Shown here: positions 56,826-64,000 of the stretch, in pieces
Numbering within the stretch: position 1 is the first letter of the stretch
Layout of the letters: each line of letters starts with the position of its first letter
Source of the DNA: Lachnoanaerobaculum gingivalis
GTDB lineage: Bacteria; Bacillota; Clostridia; Lachnospirales; Lachnospiraceae
Reading direction: 5' to 3'
Assembly: GCF_003862475.1 (NCBI RefSeq)
Contig: NZ_RRCO01000001.1
Coordinates: 434,001-498,000 of the forward strand
DNA: 64,000 nucleotides
Notes under the pieces: generated by a model
Told to the model about the DNA's origin: nothing
Seen by the model: only the letters and a program-made list of their open reading frames with translations
Databases searched by the model: none
Made by a program: the position numbers and the translations under genes

Positions 56826-57365
56826 ATGAATAACAATTCAGATTTTGACGTTGTAAAAGAAATTTTCAGTTGGATTTCTATAATAGTGGTAGCTGCTGTG
56901 ATAGCGCTTGTTTTAAACCTTTTTATTATAGCAAATTCGAGAGTACCGTCTGCATCTATGGAAAATACTATAATGACAGGGGACAGAGTTGTCGGATTCA
57001 GACTCACTTATCTTTTCCAGGAACCGAAGCGCGGGGATATCATCATATTTAAATTCCCCGATGATGAGAGTCTATACTATGTAAAGAGAATTATCGGTGA
57101 GCCGGGGGATATTGTGGATATTAAGGACGGCAAAGTGTATTTGAACAATTCCGAAACTCCGCTTGAAGAAGATTATATAAAGGAACCTATGATACCTGAG
57201 GCCGATATGCATTTTGAAGTACCTGACGGAGCTTACTTTTGTTTAGGTGACAACAGAAACAATTCCGCAGACTCCAGAAGATGGGTACACCCCTATGTTT
57301 ATAAAGAAAAAATAATTGCAAAGGTAATCTTCCGCTACTTCCCGGGATTTAAGATGTTGAAATAA
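56826..57365 (+). CDS. lepB: Signal peptidase I
   Basis: About 179 aa, type-I peptidase S26 of Gram-positive size. One N-terminal membrane anchor (WISIIVVAAVIALVLNLFII), catalytic Ser in RVPSASMENTI and Lys in YYVKRIIGEPGD, and the GDNRNNSADSR box. It removes signal peptides outside the membrane. Starts possible at TTG 56814, ATG 56823 and ATG 56826; GGAGA at 56816-56820 favours 56826. Confidence 0.94.
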   Translation: MNNNSDFDVVKEIFSWISIIVVAAVIALVLNLFIIANSRVPSASMENTIMTGDRVVGFRLTYLFQEPKRGDIIIFKFPDDESLYYVKRIIGEPGDIVDIKDGKVYLNNSETPLEEDYIKEPMIPEADMHFEVPDGAYFCLGDNRNNSADSRRWVHPYVYKEKIIAKVIFRYFPGFKMLK

Positions 57366-57380
57366 TATGTGAATTGAATT

Positions 57381-57417
57381 AAAAAAGCAGGCATATCATG
57401 ATGTATGCCTGTTTTTT
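57381..57417. terminator. Bidirectional terminator between lepB and DUF711 gene
   Basis: AAAAAAGCAGGCATA and TATGCCTGTTTTTT form a hairpin with an A-run before and a T-run after, serving both convergent genes. Confidence 0.9.
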
Positions 57418-57427
57418 GATAGTAAAT

Positions 57428-58792
57428 TTAGTTTTTAAAACTATGTATAGGTGCAGGTATTCTGCCGCCTCTGTTTACAAATTTCTCACATGAGAAGCCG
57501 TTTACAGGCATTATAGGAGCATAGCCTAAAAGTCCGCCAAACTCTACCACTTCTCCCTCGCCTTTTCCGATAACAGGTATAAGTCTTACTGCCGTAGTCT
57601 TTTGATTTATCATACCGATAGCGGCCTCATCCGCAATAATACCTGCTATTGTCTCTTCCGAAGTATCTCCGGGTATGGCAATCATATCAAGACCTACAGA
57701 GCATACGCAGGTCATTGCTTCAAGCTTTTCCAGAGTCAAAGCTCCGGCATTCACCGCATCTATCATACCCTGATCCTCCGATACAGGAATAAATGCACCT
57801 GAAAGTCCTCCTACATATGAAGAGGCCATAACACCGCCCTTTTTCACCTGATCGTTTAAAAGTGCAAGTGCTGCTGTAGTTCCCGGTGCACCTACTCTTT
57901 CAAGTCCGATTTCTTCAAGTATTTCAGCTACGGAATCTCCTACGGAAGGTGTCGGTGCCAATGAAAGATCTATTATTCCGAAAGGAATACCGAGTCTTTT
58001 TGACGCTTCTCTTGCCACAAGCTGTCCGACTCTTGTAATCTTAAATGCCGTCTTTTTTATAGTCTCACAAAGCACCTCAAAGTTTTCGCCTTCGGCTCTC
58101 TTTAAAGCCGCACGCACAACTCCCGGTCCGCTGACACCTACATTTATAATGGCATCGGCCTCTGTAACACCATGGAATGCACCTGCCATAAAAGGATTGT
58201 CATCAGGAGCATTGCAAAATACCACAAGCTTTGCACAACCGATAGAATCTCTGTCCGCTGTCATAATTGCGGTATCTTTTACTATTTTACCCATAAGCCT
58301 TACCGCATCCATATTAAGTCCGGTCTTTGTGGAGCCTAAGTTTACAGAACTGCAAATAAAGTCCGTCTCATTCATTGCCTGTGGTATTGACTCAATAAGA
58401 AGTCTGTCCGCCGCAGTTATTCCTTTTGAAACTATGGCTGAATATCCGCCTAAAAAGTTTACACCTAAGTCCTTTGCGGCCTTATCAAGCGTCTTTGCTA
58501 TCTGTACAAAGTCTTCTTTTGTCTTGCAGGCGCTTCCACCCACCAAAGCGATAGGTGTAACCGATATTCTCTTGTTTACAATAGGTACACCGAAGTCCTT
58601 TGATATTTCATCACCTACTCTTACAAGGTCCTTTGCAGTACTTGTTATCTTATCATATATATTTTTACAAAGCTTATTTAGGTCCGTATCTATACAGTCA
58701 AGTAAGCCTATTCCAATAGTAATAGTTCTGACATCCAACAGATCCTTGTCGATCATGTCGTTAGTCTCTATTACTTCAAACATATTCAGCAT
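57428..58792 (-). CDS. PFL/DUF711 (UPF0210) family protein
   Basis: 454 aa, full length. Family stretches include [70 protein letters not shown] and [16 protein letters not shown]. The fold resembles pyruvate formate-lyase barrels, but the reaction is not established. The gene is almost always paired with a small ACT protein, as here (8-nt gap). AGGAGG lies 5 nt before the ATG. Confidence 0.93.
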   Translation of the reverse strand: MLNMFEVIETNDMIDKDLLDVRTITIGIGLLDCIDTDLNKLCKNIYDKITSTAKDLVRVGDEISKDFGVPIVNKRISVTPIALVGGSACKTKEDFVQIAKTLDKAAKDLGVNFLGGYSAIVSKGITAADRLLIESIPQAMNETDFICSSVNLGSTKTGLNMDAVRLMGKIVKDTAIMTADRDSIGCAKLVVFCNAPDDNPFMAGAFHGVTEADAIINVGVSGPGVVRAALKRAEGENFEVLCETIKKTAFKITRVGQLVAREASKRLGIPFGIIDLSLAPTPSVGDSVAEILEEIGLERVGAPGTTAALALLNDQVKKGGVMASSYVGGLSGAFIPVSEDQGMIDAVNAGALTLEKLEAMTCVCSVGLDMIAIPGDTSEETIAGIIADEAAIGMINQKTTAVRLIPVIGKGEGEVVEFGGLLGYAPIMPVNGFSCEKFVNRGGRIPAPIHSFKN

Positions 58793-58800
58793 AATTCCTC

Positions 58801-59073
58801 CTAGAGTCTGTGCATGGATTTAAAAATTTCTTCTTTTTGAGCTTTTATCTTTACTCCGATCTCATCCCCGAGGACATCCAGATCTTCAACAACTTTTGTA
58901 AATTTTACAGTGGCATTTTCCATATCTGTAATCATCATCATATTGAAATATCCGCTTACTATTGTTTGTGAGATGTCCAATATATTTATTTTATTGTCTG
59001 CAAGATATGTACATACTCTTGCTATAATACCTACTGTATCTTTGCCTACCACAGTTATTATAACCTTGTTCAT
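58801..59073 (-). CDS. ACT domain protein (UPF0237)
   Basis: 90 aa from ATG 59073 (GGAG 7 nt upstream), giving the normal start [21 protein letters not shown] single ACT domain that binds a small effector such as an amino acid, and probably regulates the DUF711 partner downstream. The frame extends up to 59106 but would run into the preceding gene without a ribosome site. Confidence 0.92.
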   Translation of the reverse strand: MNKVIITVVGKDTVGIIARVCTYLADNKINILDISQTIVSGYFNMMMITDMENATVKFTKVVEDLDVLGDEIGVKIKAQKEEIFKSMHRL

Positions 59074-59093
59074 AAAAATCTCCATTCCTAACA

Positions 59094-59888
59094 CTACACA
59101 TAGCAAATTTCAGATAATGCATCTCTTTTTGCCACTTCTATATCAAAATCTTCCGGATTATAAGGTCTCTCATCCGCAAAAATTTCATATCTTACACTTT
59201 CAAGAGCCAGCTCAGGAAGATTGTTCTTATCTGAAAGATGTCCCAAAAAGATTTTCTTGATATTTTCATTTAAAATCTCACATATAAGCTTTCCCGAATT
59301 TTCATTTGAAAGATGTCCTCTTTCACTTAATATCCTTCTCTTAAGCTCATAGGGATATGGACCTGTTTCAAGCATTCTGATATCATGATTTGCTTCAATA
59401 AGTAATGCATCCAGATTTGAAAGATTATCTACAATATCCTTTGTATATCTTCCAAGGTCTGTAGCTACCGCAATTTTTTTATTTCCGCATTCCACCCTGT
59501 ATCCGAAGGGCTCATTTGCATCATGGTCTATATCAAATGCCAAGACTTCCAAATCTCCAAGACTTGTATATTTTTTTGATTGTATTATATGAAAATAATC
59601 TTTAATTTTAGAGTATTTATCTCTTTCTTTTAAATATCTGAGCGTGCCCTCTGATGCATATACAGGAATTTCATTTTTTCTTACAAAGACTTCCAAACCT
59701 GATATATGGTCGCTATGTTCATGTGTCAAAAATATTCCCGAAATATCTTTTCCGCAAAGCCCCAATTCATTCAGCCTTGTCTCTATTTTTTTATTTGAAA
59801 TACCGGCATCCACCAGAATATGAGTATTCTCACTGCCAATGTAAGTGGAATTCCCGTCGCTTCCGCTTGCCAAGCTAACCAGTCTCAA
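59094..59888 (-). CDS. Metallo-beta-lactamase fold hydrolase (WalJ/YycJ-like)
   Basis: 264 aa. The metal motif FLTHEHSDHISGLEVF and later ligands (DIDHDANEP, LIEANHD, GHLSDKNN) place it in the YycJ/WalJ branch of MBL hydrolases, linked to cell-wall and DNA metabolism in Firmicutes. Here it follows coaE by 4 nt rather than walKR genes, so the usual two-component context is absent. Confidence 0.88.
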   Translation of the reverse strand: MRLVSLASGSDGNSTYIGSENTHILVDAGISNKKIETRLNELGLCGKDISGIFLTHEHSDHISGLEVFVRKNEIPVYASEGTLRYLKERDKYSKIKDYFHIIQSKKYTSLGDLEVLAFDIDHDANEPFGYRVECGNKKIAVATDLGRYTKDIVDNLSNLDALLIEANHDIRMLETGPYPYELKRRILSERGHLSNENSGKLICEILNENIKKIFLGHLSDKNNLPELALESVRYEIFADERPYNPEDFDIEVAKRDALSEICYV

Positions 59889-59892
59889 AGTA

Positions 59893-60453
59893 TCACCTCA
59901 AAGCCTCTCTTATGTTTTTCTCCAATTCAGACCGGGATCCGTTATTTTGTATAATTTTATCCGCAATAGACTCAAACTCCGACTCTTTTGGCTGCTTTGC
60001 AATTATCTGCCCAATTCGCTCTTTCTCAAGCCCTCTTGATAACATCAATCTCCCTATTCTGATCTCATGATCTGTATGCAGATACCAGATCTCATCATAG
60101 ATATCTTTATTGTCAGGCATAAGTGCCTGCTCCACCACATTCAATCTGTTCTCTAAAAGTCGGTTTTTGATTTCTTTATATACCAACGGATGTATTATAC
60201 TGTTTACCAGTCTTAATTTTTCTTTATCATAGTAAAGTATATCACCTAATTTTTTTCTATCAATGTTTTTTTTATCATCCAGTATAATATCCCCAAAAAC
60301 AGACCTAAGGGCAGTGTAACCTGCCCTGTCTTTTTCATATAAAAAATGTGCCACTTTATCGGCTTCTATGATATTTGCAAAATGTTCTTCTCTAAGTATT
60401 TTCAAGGCTTCACTTTTCCCGGAGCCTATTCCTCCCAAAAGCAAAATATTCAT
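59893..60453 (-). CDS. coaE: Dephospho-CoA kinase
   Basis: 186 aa. P-loop LGGIGSGKSEALKIL, the EADKVAHFLYE and HPLVYKEI stretches fit CoaE, the last enzyme of coenzyme A synthesis. The start overlaps the polA stop (TAATG); polA-coaE pairing is common in Firmicutes. Confidence 0.93.
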   Translation of the reverse strand: MNILLLGGIGSGKSEALKILREEHFANIIEADKVAHFLYEKDRAGYTALRSVFGDIILDDKKNIDRKKLGDILYYDKEKLRLVNSIIHPLVYKEIKNRLLENRLNVVEQALMPDNKDIYDEIWYLHTDHEIRIGRLMLSRGLEKERIGQIIAKQPKESEFESIADKIIQNNGSRSELEKNIREALR

Positions 60454-63095
60454 TATTTTGCCTCCAACCAGGTTTTTCCTATATGAGCATCCACTTCAAG
60501 CGGAACTTTAAGGCTTACCGCCTCTTTCATAGCCTTTTCTACAAGTTCTGAAACTTTTGCCGCCTCATCTTCTTTTACTTCCACCAAAAGCTCATCATGG
60601 ATTTGCAATACAATTCTTGCATCAAATCCGCTCTTTTCAAGTGCCTCATCCACTTTCAGCATGGATATTTTCATAATATCTGCGGCACTTCCCTGTATAG
60701 GCGAATTCATTGCAACTCTGTCACCGAAAGATCTGGTCATAAAGTTTGAACTCTTTATCTCAGGTATCGGTCTGATTCTGCCAAACATTGTCTTTACATA
60801 GCCTTTTTCTTTGGCATCCGCCACCTGTTTATCCAAAAACTTCTTTACACCGCCATAGATTTTAAAATAATTGTTTATATAATCCAGCGCTTCTTTTCTT
60901 GATATGCTTAAGTCTTCCGAAAGTCCGAATGCGGAGATACCGTATACCACTCCGAAGTTTACAGCCTTGGCATTTCTTCTAAGCTCCGGTGTCACCTCAT
61001 CAAGCGGCACATGGAAAACCTGTGCTGCCGTAGCCGCATGAATATCAGCTGCAGAGCGATAGCTCTCTATAAGTTTTTCATCACCTGAAAGTGAAGCCAA
61101 AACTCTAAGCTCTATCTGAGAATAGTCGGCATCCACAAATACATAGCCTTCTTTCGGTACAAAGATATCTCTTATCTTACTTCCCATCTCAGTTCTTACA
61201 GGAATATTTTGCAGGTTTGGATCCGTGGATGAGATACGTCCTGTTGCAGTAATTGTCTGATTGAAGGTACCATGTATCCTGCCGTCTTCTCTTATATATC
61301 CCGCAAGTCCCGTAGCATAGGTCGAATTAAGCTTTGTAAGCTGACGGTATTCAAGTATATCTCTTATTATCTCATGCTCAGGCGCAAGCTTTTCAAGTAC
61401 ATCCGCCGCAGTAGAGTAACCTGTCTTTGTCTTTTTTCCTCCTGAAAGCTTGAGCTTTTCAAAAAGTATCTCTCCAAGCTGTTTTGGAGAATTTATATTA
61501 AAGCTTTCTCCGGCTTTTCTTGTTATGCTTTCTTCAAGCTTTGCTATTTTTTCAAGCAGTGTATCTGCATATTTTTTCAGTCTTTCTTCATCCACCCTGA
61601 CTCCGGTGTTTTCCATCTTCGCAAGTGAATATATCAAAGGCATTTCTACATTTTCATAAAGCTCTGTGAGTTCCAAATCTTTAAGTTTTGCCAAGATATT
61701 TTCTTCTGAATGAAGTGCCACATAGCTTTCTGTAGCAAAATAATTTATTGCCTTCTCATCGTTAAATCTCAAGACTTCATCGAGCTTAGCCTTGCCTATC
61801 ATCTCACTCTTTGAAGAGCAGGCACTTTCCATATAATCTCTTGCAATATCCTCTACAAAATAGCTGTCCTTTAAAGGATTGATAAGATATGCCGCCACTG
61901 AAATATCATAGAAGTTCTTTGCCGCCTTCATATCTTTTACAAGTTTTATAAGAGGCTTTAATGAAAGTATATACTTTCTTGCATCCAAACGTATGATCTC
62001 CTCAAGTATGTCCGAAATATTTTCCATATCCTTTATGATATAGGATTTATTTTCCAAGGTAACGGATATGGCATAAAGCGAATTTTCATGATAACTCTTT
62101 ACAGCCGTTTCTTCCAAGCATACGGAAATGCCGAATTCTTTTGCTTCTTTCAGCTTAGTGTAAAGGCTCTCCCATGCATCCTGTTTATCAATTACACTTG
62201 TATCAAGTTCAATACTTGCTTCTGTCTCTACATTTTCATATCTTTTTAGGAAGGATTTAAACTCAAGTTTGTTTATCCATTCAAGACTCTCTTTGGTATA
62301 GAGATTTCCCACTTCCATATCTGAAATATCAGTTTCTATTGGGGCATCGGTTACTATAGTAACAAGCATCTTTGAAAATTTTGCATCCTCTATATGCTCG
62401 CTTAATGCTTTTGATGCTCTTGGCGGCTTTAATTCATCCACATGCTCAATCGCATTTTCTATAGAATGATATTCCTGTATGATTTTGGTAGCCGTTTTTT
62501 CTCCTATGGAAGGAACTCCCGGCACATTATCGGAGGTATCTCCCATCAGCGCCTTTACATCTATAAACTCCTTCGGTGTAACTCCGTATTCATCCATTAC
62601 ATCCTCAGGAAGGTAATCATGAATTGTTGTAACACCCTTTGAAGTCTTTGGAATCCTTATCTTTATATGTTTATCGGACAGCTGCAAAAGATCTCTGTCA
62701 CCTGATATTACACTTACAAAAACTTCATCGCTTTGATATCTCTTTGCAATGGTTCCTATAATATCATCAGCCTCATACCCTTCTTTTGTAAGGATGGGTA
62801 TATTCATGGATGAAAGAACATCCTTTATAAGCGGAACCTGCTCTCTGAGTTCATCAGGCATTGACTTTCTTGTGCCTTTGTATTCCGCATATTCCTTATG
62901 TCTAAACGTCGGGGCAGACAAGTCAAAAGCGACTGCTATATAATCAGCCGCCTCCTCGTCCAAAATCTTGAACATGATATTCAAAAAACCGTAAATCGCA
63001 TTGGTATGTAAGCCCTGTGAGTTTGAAAGCTCAGGAACTCCGTAAAATGCTCTGTTTAAAATACTATGTCCGTCTATCAGAACTAATTTTTTCAT
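60453..63095 (-). CDS. polA: DNA polymerase I
   Basis: 880 aa. A 5'-3' exonuclease domain (LIDGHSILNRAFYG, VFVSVISGDRDLLQL, VKALMGDTSDNVPGV), a degenerate 3'-5' domain (the DxE site is replaced around SVCLEETA, so no proofreading), and the polymerase domain (DADYSQIELRVLASLSGD, RRNAKAVNFGVVYGIS, LQIHDELLVEV). It fills gaps and removes RNA primers. Confidence 0.97.
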   Translation of the reverse strand: MKKLVLIDGHSILNRAFYGVPELSNSQGLHTNAIYGFLNIMFKILDEEAADYIAVAFDLSAPTFRHKEYAEYKGTRKSMPDELREQVPLIKDVLSSMNIPILTKEGYEADDIIGTIAKRYQSDEVFVSVISGDRDLLQLSDKHIKIRIPKTSKGVTTIHDYLPEDVMDEYGVTPKEFIDVKALMGDTSDNVPGVPSIGEKTATKIIQEYHSIENAIEHVDELKPPRASKALSEHIEDAKFSKMLVTIVTDAPIETDISDMEVGNLYTKESLEWINKLEFKSFLKRYENVETEASIELDTSVIDKQDAWESLYTKLKEAKEFGISVCLEETAVKSYHENSLYAISVTLENKSYIIKDMENISDILEEIIRLDARKYILSLKPLIKLVKDMKAAKNFYDISVAAYLINPLKDSYFVEDIARDYMESACSSKSEMIGKAKLDEVLRFNDEKAINYFATESYVALHSEENILAKLKDLELTELYENVEMPLIYSLAKMENTGVRVDEERLKKYADTLLEKIAKLEESITRKAGESFNINSPKQLGEILFEKLKLSGGKKTKTGYSTAADVLEKLAPEHEIIRDILEYRQLTKLNSTYATGLAGYIREDGRIHGTFNQTITATGRISSTDPNLQNIPVRTEMGSKIRDIFVPKEGYVFVDADYSQIELRVLASLSGDEKLIESYRSAADIHAATAAQVFHVPLDEVTPELRRNAKAVNFGVVYGISAFGLSEDLSISRKEALDYINNYFKIYGGVKKFLDKQVADAKEKGYVKTMFGRIRPIPEIKSSNFMTRSFGDRVAMNSPIQGSAADIMKISMLKVDEALEKSGFDARIVLQIHDELLVEVKEDEAAKVSELVEKAMKEAVSLKVPLEVDAHIGKTWLEAK

Positions 63096-63105
63096 ATATC
63101 TCCTA

Positions 63106-63441
63106 CTAAAAGAACCAAATTCGTAATTGCATCATGGCAATAATAAACACTCCGAAAAACATCAGTGTATTTATGGAATACTTAAGCACCCTACCGATAA
63201 ATAATATAAAAATCTTCTGGTATGCCTCTCTTATATGGCTGTTTAGAGCTGCAGTCAGATTGTAATCAATATCTTCACTGTCCGACTTATCAAGGCCCAC
63301 TTCAACAATATAATAGATTTCCAGCTCATCCATACATGCTTTGCAACTCCTTACATGTTGCAAAAAATCTCTTGTTTCCTCCATTGAAAGCTCATCATGT
63401 ATAAAGGGTATAATGAGCTTTCTGGCTTCTCTGCAAGTCAT
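63106..63441 (-). CDS. Zinc-finger anti-sigma-like membrane protein
   Basis: 111 aa. The N-terminus has MTCREARKLIIPFIHDELS then HVRSCKACMDEL, a zf-HC2 pattern (H-x3-C-x2-C) seen in anti-sigma factors, then one membrane segment near the end (TLMFFGVFIIAMMQLRIWFF). No sigma factor gene adjoins it, so its partner is unknown. It lies 1 nt after mgsA. Confidence 0.75.
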   Translation of the reverse strand: MTCREARKLIIPFIHDELSMEETRDFLQHVRSCKACMDELEIYYIVEVGLDKSDSEDIDYNLTAALNSHIREAYQKIFILFIGRVLKYSINTLMFFGVFIIAMMQLRIWFF

Positions 63442-63442
63442 T

Positions 63443-63919
63443 TTATGACATTTCCTTAACCCTTTGTGAAATGTTCTCTTTAAAGTTTATAACATCATGG
63501 TCGTATTCGGTATCCATAAGTGATGATGTTATTATAAAGTCCGCACTGGATTTGTTTATAGCCATAGGTACATCATATACCTGAACTATACGAAGCAGTG
63601 CCTTCACATCAGGGTCATGAGGTGCCGCAGTGAGCGGATCTGTAAAGAATATAACAAAGTCAATCTTTCCTTCCACTATTCTTGCACCTATCTGCTGGTC
63701 TCCGCCAAGAGGACCTGAATTGTATCCCTTTACGGTAAGACCTGTTTTTTCGGTTATAAGTCTGGCTGTAGTACCTGTTCCGTATAATTTATGTTTTGCC
63801 AAAATATCCTTATGTTCTTCACACCAGTTTATAATATCAGGCTTTTTGCCGTCATGTGCAATCAATGCAATATTTTTCTCTTTTGGTATAGTAAGTGTTA
63901 CTTTATCTATATTATTCAT
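63443..63919 (-). CDS. mgsA: Methylglyoxal synthase
   Basis: 158 aa from ATG 63919 (GGAGA upstream). The stretches IALIAHDGKKPDIINWCEEH, LYGTGTTARLI, SGPLGGDQQIGARI and FFTDPLTAAPHDPDVKALLR define MgsA, which turns dihydroxyacetone phosphate into methylglyoxal when phosphate is low. The longer frame to 63952 has no ribosome site. Confidence 0.95.
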   Translation of the reverse strand: MNNIDKVTLTIPKEKNIALIAHDGKKPDIINWCEEHKDILAKHKLYGTGTTARLITEKTGLTVKGYNSGPLGGDQQIGARIVEGKIDFVIFFTDPLTAAPHDPDVKALLRIVQVYDVPMAINKSSADFIITSSLMDTEYDHDVINFKENISQRVKEMS

Positions 63920-63933
63920 AATGTCTCCATTCT

Positions 63934-64000
63934 TTAGAACGGTTTTCCACACTCCGGACAGAATTTCGGCGGATTACTCGGGTCATTTGGAGTATATCCG
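63934..64000 (-). CDS. C-terminus of a zinc-ribbon protein (partial)
   Basis: The last codons read GYTPNDPSNPPKFCPECGKPF, then stop, 14 nt before mgsA. CPECG is half of a zinc ribbon. The rest is outside the window, so the protein cannot be named. Confidence 0.6.
   Translation of the reverse strand, partial: GYTPNDPSNPPKFCPECGKPF

Noticed and set aside
1-64000. tRNA, rRNA and CRISPR arrays
   Set aside because: No cloverleaf, rRNA segment or spaced identical repeats of CRISPR type were found; the only regular array is the 23-bp iterons, which have no unique spacers.

Overview
The window looks like an AT-rich Gram-positive anaerobe of the Clostridia, most likely a Lachnospiraceae member of the Lachnoanaerobaculum/Butyrivibrio type. 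The grounds are the housekeeping set (pyruvate phosphate dikinase, A-type flavodiiron protein, DUF711/ACT pair, archaeal-type phosphoglycerate mutase), a choline-binding-repeat surface protein, and a Tn1549/CTn-type conjugative element. The family call is an inference from gene content; no 16S rRNA is present.

Positions 1 to about 35,300 are one end of an integrative conjugative element (ICE), read on the minus strand. From its outer end inward it carries a broken DUF6075 gene, DUF3970, parA, parB, a RepA_N-like initiator with 23-bp iterons inside its gene, and a KilA-N protein. Next come the transfer genes: DUF3801/PcfB, VirD4 coupling protein, a small ORF, an SSB-like protein, Maff2, VirB6-like, a small membrane protein, PrgI, VirB4, an NlpC/P60 hydrolase, DUF4315 and DUF4366. 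A self-contained cargo module follows (a frameshifted PIN-like gene plus an SF2 helicase fused to a PD-(D/E)XK nuclease). The last genes are topB, a frameshifted adenine methyltransferase, a coiled-coil protein, a 3250-aa polyvalent primase/ArdC/methylase/helicase protein with a TnpV gene overprinted in another frame, and a second SSB-like protein. No relaxase or integrase is visible, so the element must continue to the left. An IS1634-type element (158-2166) sits at that side, flanked by a 127-bp direct repeat.

Positions 35,370-64,000 are chromosome. ppdK lies next to the ICE border and is divergent from fprA. Then azlCD, proA, a choline-binding-repeat protein, a DUF1836 regulator and a small locus for a secreted protein follow. 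A second IS1634-type element (45565-47649) has a 36-bp target duplication. After it come apgM, an amino-acid ABC transporter with two tandem binding proteins, glgB-mscS, lepB, and a housekeeping operon read right to left: mgsA, zinc-finger protein, polA, coaE, walJ-like, ACT protein, DUF711 protein.

The signals most worth following are the overprinted tnpV, the out-of-frame iteron array in rep, the PIN plus helicase-nuclease module, a family of intercistronic hairpins with a conserved loop in the transfer operon, and the long IS target duplications.
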